DNA of 64,000 nt, taken from Chelydra serpentina. Lineage: Eukaryota > Chordata > Testudines > Chelydridae. Under the pieces are notes generated by a model, which did no database searches, was not told the DNA's origin, and saw nothing but the letters and a program-made list of their open reading frames with translations. The translations under genes were made by a program, and so were the position numbers. The DNA lies in NCBI GenBank assembly GCA_037349315.1, contig JBAIAC010000035.1, positions 11,484,501 to 11,548,500 on the forward strand, read 5' to 3'. Positions within the stretch are counted from its first letter, which is position 1. The number at the start of each line of letters is the position of its first letter. This document shows, piece after piece, positions 46,395 to 58,712 of the stretch.

Positions 46395-46692
46395 GGGTAG
46401 GTCTACACTTACCCATCGCATCGGAGGCGTTGGATCAATGTTCTGGGTTCGATTTATCGCGTCTTGTCTAGACGCGATAAATCGAACCAGGAAGTGCTCC
46501 CCCATCGACGCTGGTAATCCTGCTCCACGAACGGAGCAGGCAGAGTCGACGGGGGAGCCTGCGCGCCGCGGTGTGGACCAGGCGTAAGTACTTTTAAGTT
46601 CGAAATAAGATACTTCGACTTCAGCTACGTTATTCACGTAGCTGAAGTCGCGTATCTTATTTCGAATTTCGGGGCTAGTGTAGACCAGCCCC
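46395..46692. mobile_element. Harbinger-type MITE with long hairpins
   Basis: Left end GGGTAGGTCTACACTTACCC; reversed right end GGGGCTGGTCTACACTAGCC. About 298 bp. It contains 'ggttcgatttatcgcgtct' paired with 'agacgcgataaatcgaacc' at 46446-46490, and a second 30-bp hairpin at 46599-46666. Same family as 13817-14110. Confidence 0.85.
46599..46666. repeat. 30-bp stem hairpin inside MITE
   Basis: The arm TTCGAAATAAGATACTTCGA... is paired with its inverse 'TTCGAAATAAGATACGCGAC' (reversed), leaving one bulge and a 7-nt loop TTATTCA. It could fold like a small-RNA precursor if transcribed. Confidence 0.75.
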
Positions 46693-49509
46693 TAGAAAGC
46701 CTGAGCTTTTGGGTTGGTTTGGTTTTTTTAATTGCTGCTGTTACTTGTTATCTGAACCAGAGAAAATAAAATATCCTTTCTTTGTTGCCATGTGTTCATC
46801 GGTCTGAGTGTTCAAAAATAAGTCAGGAAAAATCTTGTCTTGTTTATAGCATAGAGGTTTTGTATCTCTGTACATAGAATGTAGAAAGGTGACTTCTTGA
46901 TTAAGGATTCATTCTGTGTCCTGTCACAGACATTAGTTCATAGTGTTATTCTCACACTGCACATTATGCTTTATACAATTTAGCTGCACATCCCAATTAA
47001 GCGGAGTTTAAAAAAAAAACCCCAATAACAGCAAAAAACCAAAGAGGGTGAGTGAAGGGGGAATCCAATAATGCAGCATTACCTGTAAAAATGTGGAACT
47101 GACAAGGTAACAATGTGAAGGCATCCTGACATCTACAGCTACCATTTTCTAGAAAGTGTACCCTTTCTTTCCAAAACAGATGAGGCCTGAGTTTGCAAGG
47201 TGCTGAGCAATTGATGGGGACAACAATTCTCATCAACACCCAACAACTGCAATGAGAGTTGAGGGCACTCAAGACCTCCAGGATTTGCTTGGCATCTTGC
47301 AGGATTGCAAGATCCATGGTTCTTTCCAAAGCCAGGATTCAAATCAACAGCAGCAGCCATTTTCCGAATGCCAGAAAGTAGGCCTGCCTTGGTGACTGTT
47401 TGATGTAAAAGCACAAATTTGATTCCACATCGATGTATCATATCAGCTGCATTCTCCTTGAAGTTGTCTATATAGTTTTTCCATGGTCAATTCAGTGGGA
47501 TAGTAAAGGTGAAGAATGCTTTACTAAAGGCTAATTTACAATCTCAAACGTTGCCTCTTGTAGTTCTACTTCCAATTCTTTCCCATCTGGACGAATTATG
47601 TCCAAAGAATTCCATTTAATGGCACGTTTTACTTTTTCAGTGTTAAATGTTTTGCTTAAAATTCTCTGATTTGGGGTGGGAAAAATGCTCTTCTAAATAT
47701 CTGTGGACCTAACCATGTATGGTTTCAGTCAGACTTTGAAACTGAAGCAATTGTGCCTATAGCTAATTTAGATTGAACAAATCAATGATCACCTTCATTC
47801 TTCTTGTTTGAACTCATTTGACCATCTTTTTTTGTAATGTCATGTCTGAAGAAATTGTTGCAGGGGGGAGGGTTTAATTTGCAGCAGCAGGGAAATGGCC
47901 CCTCTTAGGAGACAATGTCCAGATGATCAAAAATCAAAAAGGGCTCATGTAAATGGATATTCTCTCCGAAGTTGTGTGCGATCCACAGAACACTACCTTG
48001 TATTTTTTTTTTCATCAAAGATGCCCAGTACTCTTTCCTTCCCTTTTCCCCATTTAATTTTACATGTAGAATCCTTTCTAAAAACTTTTCAGGGTTTTTT
48101 CCTTCTGAGTACTTTCTTTTGTCTGTGTTTGACAATTAGTTTTGAAAAGTTACTGGTAAAATCTTGCATTAAGTCAGCTGTTTGTGAAGTAAGGCTGACA
48201 GGTGTGATGTTTTCCTGGGGATACTGAACTAAGAAAAGTATTACTTCATGCAGTAATGGAGCTAATGGTATTACATTCAGGACAGCTGTGGGTACATCTG
48301 GTGTTAAAACACCGTTATTTAAACTTTATGATGCGGGAGACTGCCAACTCTCCCAATGGCAGCATATAAATTATGTCGATTGCTCATGCACTTTTTTTAA
48401 CCCTGATTTCTCTTGAATTATGGATGATAGACAGAGCCAGAATTTGCTTTTAGTGTTCCCTTGTGACCATCTGTGTGCTGAGTGCAGTGAGCAGTCATAA
48501 TCTCAGTGTGTGCAGTCAGGGGATGCATAATGTAATTTGCGCTGTGACCATATAACTTGTATCCTAACCATTAAGGCAGCTTTTACATCTGAAGCTCCCA
48601 AGTTATTTTTGGTTAGTGTGGTTATTTCCTCTGAAGGGGAAAAAACAGTGTGCTGCTAGGTCTGTGCAGAAAACTTCAAGGAGGCTAGAATTAGAAATGA
48701 CAGCATGGTTCAGAAACATGAACTCTGTGTGTCCCACATTAATGTATTTTTGAGAGCCAGAATAGTTTTCTTCACTGAGAGACCAACACACTACAGAGAA
48801 AACAGAATGACTTCCTTCAGAATTTCCATATGCTTAAAAACAATGCTACATATTTTTAATAAAGGTATTTTGTACAATGTCCTTGCAAGTTTAAGTCAAC
48901 ACTAATGCCAGTCAAGATCTGTTTTTATAAAGAAAAGTAATGCACTTCGTTGACTAAATGTGCTCACATGCTGGCTACCACACAGAAGTATAGCAATAAA
49001 TAACTTTGATTGTGTACTGATATCATGTTTTCAAAAGTCCAAACTCAGCTTGCTCTGAAATAACCTGACAGAGTCTAGGTTGTTATTTAGCACTGGTCTC
49101 CCATTTACAGAGTAGTTTCAAAATGACTTGCAATGGTTTGAAACGTAGCTTCTTGTACAACTGCTGACAGGTAGGTTAGATGTCAGAATATGCTGTGCGT
49201 ATCTAGAATGCTGTGTGAATGTGGAGATAAGTAAAGGAAACTGGAACATTATGTGTCTACATTCACAGAGAGGGTTGGGTGGCCCTCAAGAGGGTTAGCG
49301 TTCTGGTTCAGTTGCAATAAGCAACAGCTCAGGTGGGTATTGCACTCCTGTGTCAGCAACATCAGGTATGAGCCCAAGTCCCGATTTGCCATTAGAAATC
49401 AAGAATCTTTGTTCTGAAGTCAGTAGTGTCAACTGAGCCTTCAATGTATCCATATGACTCCTCACACTACAAATGGGAATTAAGTGAGGACAATCAAAAG
49501 ACAACCCGT

Positions 49510-49576
49510 GTGAAATCCTAGCCACATTGAAGTCAATGGAAGTTCTGCCACTGAGTTCAGTGGAGACAGGATTTTT
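49510..49576. repeat. short palindromic repeat, CATTGAAGTCAATGG core
   Basis: 'gtgaaatcctagccacattg' and, at the other end, 'ccactgagttcagtggagac' then 'aggatttt'. The halves fold on each other. Matches the type at 24118. Confidence 0.6.
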
Positions 49577-51995
49577 CTCAATATATCCTTTCCTTAAAGT
49601 AACAGTAAACACATTTTAATACATTTTTAATATACTATACAGATGGCATATGCTTTCTGCAAAAACAAATCAACACATATATTATATTTATGCTACTTTG
49701 CGGTTACTGTTTATTGAATTAGTATCTATTTTACAATGTATTAATTATCAAATGTTTGTAAAGTGTGTAGAACATTTATAGCACTATATAAATATTAAGT
49801 TTCTGCACTATTGTCATGCTTGAATTTTGCACAAGGGCTAGTAAAGCTATCTCAGTTCATGTTAATAACATGTATTAGTATTGTGCAAAAGTCTGTGATG
49901 TTTGTATCTGATGTTTACAGTACAAATATTTTTCAAAAGTAAAGATTTATTTGAAATGTTACAAACTTGCCACTGAAATAAAGGGTTATAATTTAAAAAA
50001 TAAGTGGTAAGTTCTACTCCATAGTGTATTGATTTCAAAAGCTCCTCAGGCATTATCACTTTAATAAAATATTACTGATTTTTTTCAATGCATTAGCTGA
50101 TCTGTAGGAGTAAAGTACAAACTGCTCACAATGGGTAATTGGATGAAGTCTATCATTGCTCATATCATTCAAAGTGCTTGATGTTGGGAGGTCTCAGGCA
50201 AAAGTTGGGGATAATGTAGAGATAGCAGAGAGTTTCAGGTGGGAAATAATTGGATGCAGGAAGAGAGCAGTGAGGGGGTGGGGAGAAGGTACTATGGAAT
50301 ATTTCACTGGAGGAAGGAACGCAATTTAGTAGAAAGGGATTTCAGGAAAGCTGTCAAGAATTTATATTAGGCTATGCAAATCGTGCAGGGTTCATGTCAT
50401 GTGAGGTGGAGATGAATTCTCTTTCCCCACCCCACACCTCTGGGCCCGCTATCCTACCCCCTCCGACCATCCTTCTCTTCTCTCAGACGCCTTAGGGTTG
50501 ACATGCCCTGGGGCTTCTAGTGAGGAGGAGGTAGATGTTTTAAGGAGCAAGGGAGACTGGTTGGAATAAGGGAAGTTCACTAGCTGTGTGAACAACTTCA
50601 GGCCGTGCGTGGCAAGCTTATGTGAGGATGGGCTGGGACACGTGCACTGCATACCTGTTGGATTTGGGAAGTGATTTTGAGAGTCAAGGTAAATATTTTG
50701 CCCAGCTCTGCTCTGCCCTTCATGTCGGATACTCTGCCATCTTTTAATATTTTTTTAAAACAACTGAAAATATGCACTCATAGCAGTAAAATAAATCTCT
50801 GCAGAATGGACATCTCATGCTCCAACTCTGTAATCAGATCCACACGGGGAGACCCTAGAGCCCAGACGGAGCTCTGTTGACATCACTGGTTTTCTTGGGG
50901 AGGCAAGGGACCCTTCCAATCATAAGATCTGCAGCTTAGGCCCGGTCTTTTAAGGACTTATGCAAATGCTTAACATCATGTATTCTTACAGTGACTTACA
51001 GATGTGAGTAGTCCCAATGACCCCTACAATTGGATCTTCATAAAACTGATAGGTCCTTAAGTAGTAAGCATCTTCACATAAGAGCTTAGCAATTTTGTCT
51101 GGAAAATACCATGCATGTTTAGAGCACTATAGACAGATCATATAGCATGTGGTTTTAGATGCTTATTAATCCTGGTACATTTAAAAATGCATATATTTGT
51201 AAACATGTATTTATAATGTGGCCTGATTAATTGTTTTTTAAATTGACTATGAAATGGTCTTAAGTAATTTTTTTTCAAATTGTAATTTTCCTTAATACTG
51301 TATATACATTACTATTTTAGACATCAGGCACATTTAGATATGCACCACGAGAATATATCTGGGATATAGTAGTCCAGACCCACTTATAAAAAATAAGAGA
51401 TCAGAATGTCTATTTAACCCATTGCAATCTGTCAGATAAACAAAAATCTGTGAAATAATCCAACTATAAAACTTTTTCATTGGGTGCAATACATTGGAGA
51501 TCTGCTTAGAGACATATTTAACGGAGGTACTGTAACACAAATATGGAGCTATCTGGTCTCTTAAATAAATTGTATGTATTTTATAACCTCAAAGAGAAGC
51601 TGCAGGGTTTTTGTTTGGGTTTTTCTTTTCCTTTTCTCTTTTTTAAATGTTGTTCAACATTCAAGTATGTTAAATGCATAAACAACCCTTTTGTTTAACT
51701 AGCAGTGAGATTGACACATAAATAAATCATAGCCGGGTAATTAAAATTCAATGCTCACACTTTTGTGCTTAATTTAGGATGGTGTATATAAAAACCCCAA
51801 ATCAACAACAATTAATAAAAAAGCCCCCTTGTCTGAGGTAAGAATGGATTATCTTCCTTAATTTTAATTTTCCTGGCTATTGTTGTTTTTGGTAGAATGC
51901 TAACGTGTTTAGAGTTTGTTTTATTGCATTATAATTCATAGAATGCAATACAGTCAGGTGTGTTATCAAGGTGAATCTATTCTGTTGTTGTTAAC

Positions 51996-52041
51996 GTCAA
52001 TGGCAAAACTCCCATTGACTTTAATGGGAGCAAGTTTAGAT
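51996..52041. repeat. short palindromic repeat, CCCATTGACTTTAATGGGA core
   Basis: 'gtcaatggcaaaactcccat' followed by 'tgactttaatgggagc'. The core is a near-perfect inverted repeat. Same group as 24118 and 49510. Confidence 0.55.
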
Positions 52042-55000
52042 CCTGTTAAATTAGCAGAATAGCATTCTTATTAGAAGAATAAATGCTATACCATAGTACT
52101 GTCACTAGCACTGAGTGAAGACTAACGACTCAAACTTCTGACTTGATGCTTATCCATACATCTGGGCCCAATTCTGCAGACACCTTCTCATTGGAATATC
52201 GTAATCCTTATCAATGCAAGGAGCCCCACTGAAGCCAATTGGACTCTTTGTATGAAGAGGGGTTTACAAGATGGGGCCTTGTCTTGTTCTTTTAAGTCTG
52301 CAAATTGGGCGGGCTTTCATATGAACTTCTGGTTCTGAATTGAATGTGGATGCAAATGGCTGAGGAAAACAAATGGTGTATCCAAGCATTTGGGAACCTG
52401 GCATTAAGTACTTGCCAGATTCTTTCACTTTATTATAGTCTATGCACAGCATTTTGAAAAGCACTTAATATTGACCTAACTCTGCTCCCACTGAATGATA
52501 AAAGTCTCATTGACCGCAATGGGTGCAGCTAGGCCAGCTTGAAGCTCTTTGGAAAATCCCCTCCTATATCCTTCCAAAACAATTTATATCAGCTGGGTTG
52601 TCCTTTCGGGCTCTTTCAAGGTTCATTCTGAACCCAAAAAGGACAGAATCTTATCATTGGTTGGGCCGTTGTCCCAGAGTTTGTTCTCAAGCCTCTTCTA
52701 CACTAGAAAAGAGACCCATTGCTGTTGAAAATAGTTTAGCAGCTAGTGTGGAGAATGCGAGACACTCAAGACCGCTGCAGAAATCACTGAAACTAGTCCC
52801 ACCTGTGGCAGTTTTCCAAACTCAGGGGAAGTCTGTCCTGTTTGGGTAAATTTTTTTCATGCACACTTAGCTAGCTCCCTGTTTCCAGTTGTTCCCTTAT
52901 ATGCAGGGGTTGAAGGCTGAAAGCTGGTAGCGGGCATTGAAGTAGATAGTTCACAGGCTCAGTGGCTATCTCTAAACAACAATATGCTTTTGATGTCCTT
53001 CCTCCTCTCCCTTCTCCCAGGTGTCATTTCAGTGATGGGTACGTTTGTAAATGATTTAAATAAACAACCCCCTGAATTAACTTTGAGTTTGGATAAAGGT
53101 TTTATAGAGAGTGATGGTTCTTACTTCCCCACCAGCTCACCCATCCCCACTGATAACTGTGTTTACTCAGGGCCAGGTCTTGTCCCCTGCTGCACTGCTA
53201 CACTGTGGGAAAAGAACCCCTTTCTCCAGGCTGGATCTTTGCCAAGTGTCAGGGGATCACTAAAACCAGGGCCCGTATTTCACAGCCCCAAAAGTCAGGC
53301 CCCTGGCTAGGTAAAATATATGCCACAGTATGTAGCACTTTGTTAGCCCAGAGTGCACTGCTCCTTTGCAAAAGAGCAGTAATGTGTGGTCACCAGGACA
53401 TTCCTTCCTCCTCCCCTACTTTACCCCCTGCCCTGAATCATCAGTGTAGCAGCATTAGGAAAGTTCTTGAACTGTGCATATGACCAGCATCATTCATCTC
53501 CTCCCACTGCACCCTTTGCACAGCAAGCTAATATTTATCACTATGCACCTGTACCCCGTTACACAAAACAATACAGCAGTAGCATAGTATAAAACAGCCT
53601 GTCTACAATACACTTAGAAGGTTTGGGATTATACTGTGGGATAATCCCTAGTGCCTGTAGTATACAAAGCAACAGGTGCCTGCTGAGATTAATTAATAGA
53701 CAAAGTGAAGCTGAGGTGTCTAATCTATCTTAAAAGGCACATTTTTGCAATCTACTGCAAAGTCAGCGAGCTCAGCACTAATATTCAAGACATCCTAGTT
53801 TCAAAAGGAAGAAAAGCACATATGTTTCTTTCCTTGTGAGCATTTGAAAGTGCTTTGCTGCTAGTCTATCAGTGTCATAGTGTTTTTAAACACAGCAAAT
53901 TATTAGCTGTGGTTTGGTCACAATCAATCAATGGAAGCCATTACTGGAATTTAAGCAAAGTACACATAAGCAGTGGTAGGGCTAATTCAAGGATCAAAGG
54001 AGATTAACTATGTTCAGAAAAAATCAGCACTAATGATATGTATTTACATTCAGTGCTGAAGCTTCATGGCATATTCCATACCAGCACAATGACACAGTAA
54101 GTTCTAATACTATATAGGTGGTTTTTAGAAAGTGTTGTACAATGTTAGGGCCAGTATACCATTTAATATATGCAGGAAGAGATAAGTGTAAGTAATGGTC
54201 ATGATCAGGAAATAAACTGATAGGTTTGGCTTCAGGGAGGAATCCCACATTTGGCAAGGTGCTTTTGAGAGAGTGTGTGTGAATTTTTCACTTTCTGCTA
54301 CAGCATCATGTATTGTCCATAGTGGGAGACAGAACACTAGATTTGGTACTGTAGTGGAATGATTCAGTATGACAAATCTCATGTTCCTTTTATGTTTCAG
54401 TTTTTCAGGTTGTCATTTGTACTTTAAAATACTGTACCCAACAATTATCACCACTGTAGGAGTTGCCTCAAAATAATTCCATCTAACCTAAGCATCCAAG
54501 GCAAAATTAGAGTGATGCTATGCATAATTCTGTTGGCAGTCTTCTACATGCTATGCTAACTGGGAGATAATCATTATGAAGTGCTGCTTAGGTTAAAGTG
54601 TAGTTAAAGCCATAAAAGTGACTATGTAAAAATGAAAAGTTCTTCCACAATGCCTTGATTTAGGTCAGTATTCGACGCATATTTTCTTGTCTTTATTGAC
54701 AAATCAAGCTCCTTTTGAAACCAAAGTAGCTGGGGGAAATATCCAGATTCCATTCTGCTTAGTACGTATTAACAAAATTCTTATCTAATACCAAATTATA
54801 GCATGTTTATTACTGGTAATGAGCACAAGGAAGAAAGAACCCAGCTTCATTTTCAGATCTCATGTTGAGTTTGCAAAGCTGCCTGTTAGAAAAATCTTCA
54901 TTTGATTTGCCAACTGGATGCATTTGCTAAAGGAAAAGCGTGAGGCAATGTGGAACTGCACAGTATCAGTTCTGGCTGCAGTAGCTCTTTTAAGAAAACA

Positions 55001-55263
55001 TCTTGATGAGATTCAAGCAGGTGAAATTTACCTCTTCCTCATGTTGTCCATATAAATGGGCTGTGTAATCTTCTGATAGAATTCATAACCAAACTGTAAG
55101 TTACCCATCTCTGTAACTTGTTCAAAAGTATGCTCTGGAGCTCCCCTACATCCACTACACAAGAGTTTTTTTGCCCCAAGATGCAAGTAAGAATCATTGA
55201 TCCCAACAGCATCTCTTGATGGTTTCATCTGTGGTATGTAACCATATGCGTGTGCTTGTGTGC

Positions 55264-55298
55264 ACGCACACACACACAATCACGCACACACACGCGCA
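55264..55298 (+). repeat. CA-rich microsatellite
   Basis: Interrupted run of CA with 'cgcgca' and 'atcacg' breaks. Confidence 0.85.
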
Positions 55299-55750
55299 CT
55301 TGATATTTTATCATGAGTCTTAGGATATTTGATATTTTTATGGGGTGTTCTAAATATGTGAGGAGCTCAGCTTTCATAAAAGAGGGTTTCTAGCCCTCAT
55401 GGTTGTGGAGCAAATCTTAGAAATGTAACCATAGTGCAGCCAACAGGCTCAAAAGCCATAAGGTAAAGAAAGAACCTCATATTTATTACTTTAGGCCACA
55501 AAAATCAGGATTTTTTAATCTCATAATGTTGTGGTCTATCTCAGGACTTTTCAGTGCTAGGGGCTGGTGATACTGCATACACTTTGGGTATATTGCACTC
55601 CCTTGATCCCTATACTGAAGATACATTGAAGTCTCTGGGATACACCCAGTACTTTTTTAGATGTAACTCCAGATGACTGGCAAGGAAGAATAATTGCAAA
55701 GAAAGAGACAAAGCTGCATTCATCAGCCACTACAGCAATTAGACTTTTGG

Positions 55751-55962
55751 GGCATGCCTACATGGGGACCTTTAGGAATATTAAGATGAATTAACTACAG
55801 GTATGAGTTTTATGAGTGCATTACTTAAAGCACATTAATTTAAGCTAAAGTGAACTAAGGCCACTTTTGCTTCTGAATGAGAATGTCCACACAGAGATCT
55901 AATGCACTTTAAATTAACACCTTTAGTTAATTCGGCTTAACCTCCCATGTAGATGAGCCTTT
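55751..55962. mobile_element. MITE with CTACATGGG ends
   Basis: Left end 'ggcatgcctacatgggga' and reversed right end 'aaaggctcatctacatggg'. The middle is AT-rich with 'ttaactacag' and 'ttagttaatt' pieces. Non-coding. Confidence 0.55.
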
Positions 55963-56300
55963 AGAAGAAAACAGAATCTCTTAATTAGTAAATGGAGCAT
56001 GTAATTTTAAAAAAATGGATAATTAAAGGATCAGATTTTTTTACCCGAGTTTTGTACTTGGATGGTGTTAGTCTGCAACAATATTCTTTGAGCTGATCTC
56101 TGCTTCCAAAATGTCATCAATTACAGACCTGCTGTGGACCTTGTAACTTGAGAGAGAGGTACTCATTTGAATGTTTTCTCATAAAATCATAAAATAAAAC
56201 CCAAGGAAGTTAAATGATTGTTCCACCACCCTATGTGGATATTTTTCACATATGAAAGCAGTGAGTTCAGCTGACTACTGCTTTTTGGAGCCATGAATAC

Positions 56301-56600
56301 AGGAATAGAATAATCGAAATGTAGGGCAGGAAGGGATCTTGAGAGGTCATGTAATCCAGCCCCTGCACTGAGGCAGGACCAGGTATACCTAGACTATTCC
56401 TGACAGGTGTTTGTCTAACCTGTTCTTAAAGATCTCCAGTAATGGGGAATCTACTACCTTCCTTGGAAGACTATTCCAGTGCTTAAATTTCCTTATATCC
56501 CTTACAGTTAGGAGGTTTTTCTGAATGTCATACCAGCAGAAGAATGGAAGTGCCTGGGGCAAATAGGTGTGAACATATTGACACAACTGCTTAATTTAAT
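56301..56600 (-). pseudogene. CR1 LINE 3' end
   Basis: Minus-strand translation ends 'HWNSLPRKVVDSPLLEIFKN' and 'RLDKHLSGIV', the C-terminal signature of CR1 polymerases. Reading on, the 3' end reaches 'TTCTATTCCTG' near 56301, like the CR1 octamer tail. 5'-truncated, as most CR1 copies are. It lies back to back with the RTE remnant starting at 56636. Confidence 0.85.
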
Positions 56601-56635
56601 CATTAGGACAGGAAAAAATGCTTGATACCTGGAGA

Positions 56636-57860
56636 AAGCATGCTAGTACCAATATTTAAAAGAAAAGGAGCCATACAAGATAACTGCTGTGGCATTAAAC
56701 TCATAGCCACATGATAAAGACCTGAGAGGAAGTTATTGATAGGAGACTACAAAGACAAGTAAATATCGGTGAGAATCAGTGTGGATTCCTGCCAGACCAT
56801 TCAACAATGGATGCTATCTTTGCATTGAGATTGCTGGTGGAACAATATAGATAGAAGAGCAAAACCCTGCACATAGTAATCATTGATCTTGAGAAGGCTT
56901 AGGACCATGTTCTGAGAAAAGTCGTTTGGTAGTGTATGAGAATGAATGAAACAGACACCTGCAGACTGTATCAGACTCCTCCAGGAAATGTATGAGGGTG
57001 CTGTAACCACAGCTAGAAGGTCATGTGGAGAAACTGAAAAATGTCTAGTATGAGCTGGAGTACATTTTAGCTCAGAACTAAGTCCCCTTTTAATTCATAT
57101 TGTTGCTCAATGCACTTACAGAAAACATCCAGAGAGTGGCAGCCTGGTAAATGCTTTTTGAAGAAGATGCACTGCTTGTGGGGAAGACCGAGGAAGTGGA
57201 AGAGGAGTTAGAAAGATGGAGGTGCATACTTGAAAGAAATGGTGTGAAAATCAGCAAAGATAAAACAGAGTACATGGTTTGCAGATCTGATCATATCTTG
57301 AGACCGGGGGGGGGAGCAACTACAACAGGTGCACAAGGTCAAGTACCTGTATTCAATAGTACAGGGTAATGGTGAACTCAATGATGAACTTATAATCAGA
57401 ACAGGAAAAGTATGGACTAAATGGTGAAAAGTGAGTGGAGTGAACTGCAATAGGAGAATACCTATCATATTGAAAGTCTACAAGACTGTAATTTGGCCTT
57501 CACTTTTGTATCACTCCCAAAGCCAGGCACTGAGGAAGAGACAGGAGCAGATCTTGAATATGGTGGAAATGAAAATGTTAAGATGGATGCTTGGAGTTAC
57601 AAGGATGGATCATGTTCAGAACAAATGAATTAGGGGAAGTGTGAACATGATACCAAATATAGAAAAGCTGAGGGAATCCATAGGAAAGGGAGTTAAACTT
57701 AGAAGTGAAGGGTAAAAGAAGAGTTGGAAGACCCAAAACTAGATGAATAAATGTTGTACAAAAAGATTTGATTAGCTGGGGAGTTTCTGATGAACTGCTT
57801 CAAGACAGATTGAATGGAGAAGGTTTCAAAGATCTGACCTCATATAGCTGGGACTAGTAA
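56636..57860 (+). pseudogene. RTE-clade LINE polymerase remnant
   Basis: Plus-strand frames give, in order, 'PGESMLVPIFKRKGAIQD', 'CGIKLIA', 'GENQCGFLPDHSTMDAIFAL', 'LHIVIIDLEKA', a loop, 'MLFEEDALLVGKTEEVEEEL' (the FADD catalytic box changed to FEED), 'NGVKISKDKTEYMVC', then 'LLYHSQSQALRKRQEQ' and 'MKMLRWMLGVTRMDHVQNK'. This is RTE-type (BovB/AviRTE relatives) reverse transcriptase through the thumb and C-terminal region. Stops and frameshifts, plus the lost Asp pair, show it is dead. There is no endonuclease part. Confidence 0.82.
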
Positions 57861-58604
57861 AATAAGTGTAGTACTTTGCACTTGTCTTTATTGACTCCCA
57901 ATTTTGATTTCAGACCAATTCTCCAATTTGCCAAGGTCAACAGGTAATTGTGAAAAAATTTATGAAGCCTGATATTTGCACAAAGACTGGCACAAATAAT
58001 TATTCATCTAAAAATTGCACTAGTTATTCATCATTCAGTGTTCTTATGTTTTTAAAAGGCTTTAGTCATGCAATCAAAGAGCCGATGCAATACCATGTGA
58101 CTAAGGTGAAAAATCACACTTCACAAATAGTCAAAGTGAACAGTTTATGAAGAGCTCACAGGCTAAAATTTGTCTATTAGATGAAATTTATGAATAACTG
58201 ATACAGCTATAGAAATCTGGATTGGTTCATGAATGATTCATGAACAGAATAAAGAGCAGAATTCACAATGTATATTATTCACAATAAATTATTCAGCTAG
58301 TTCTAGTGGAGCAGTTATCCAGCAATGTTTATATTCTCCACTACTATCACGAAATAGGGGGCACAGAGAAAGCTCCCTTTGCATCCTTGCTGCTCTTTTA
58401 GTTTACAGTAGACTGTTTAAAATGTATCATACAAAAATTCTCCTTCTGTTGTTGGATATATTTTCCATCAATATGTCTATGAAGTTTTAATTAGCAAAGG
58501 CCATAAGTAATGTAGGTGGAGTCTCCACTGCGTTTCAGGGTCTACGTAGGAAATACAAGGATTAATTTTATGTATCTAAAACATATATTTGACCCCAGGT
58601 GGGA

Positions 58605-58712
58605 TTCTGAAAAGTGCCAAAGTCACTTATGTGTACGGGTCTATTGATTTTTTTCCACTGCAACTGGCGCTCCTAAGTCACTCAGGTACTTTTGAAAATT
58701 CTACCCCTCAGT
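58605..58712. repeat. short palindromic repeat ('ctcctaagtcac' type)
   Basis: Starts 'gggattctgaaaagtgccaa' with 'gtcacttatgtg' and ends 'ctcctaagtcactcaggtac', 'tttgaaaattcta'. The ends are roughly inverse. Same kind as 14190. Confidence 0.5.

Larger units (their letters stand above)
46693..56300. other. no gene recognised; scattered short repeats
   Basis: About 9.6 kb of mainly AT-rich DNA. The open frames at 46997-47441, 49295-49612, 52523-52849 and 52984-53310 carry no recognisable domain. Contents listed separately are short palindromic repeats, a MITE at 55751 and a CA tract at 55264-55298. A possible degraded Harbinger MITE lies at about 52690-52850 ('cttctacactagaaaag'). Confidence 0.45.

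Noticed and set aside
46997..47441. Overlapping 110- and 100-codon minus frames
   Set aside because: No recognisable domain; two frames of the same stretch are equally open and neither has splice or codon support.
52523..53310. Two 108-codon plus frames
   Set aside because: No domain, no conserved context, and part overlaps a possible degraded MITE.
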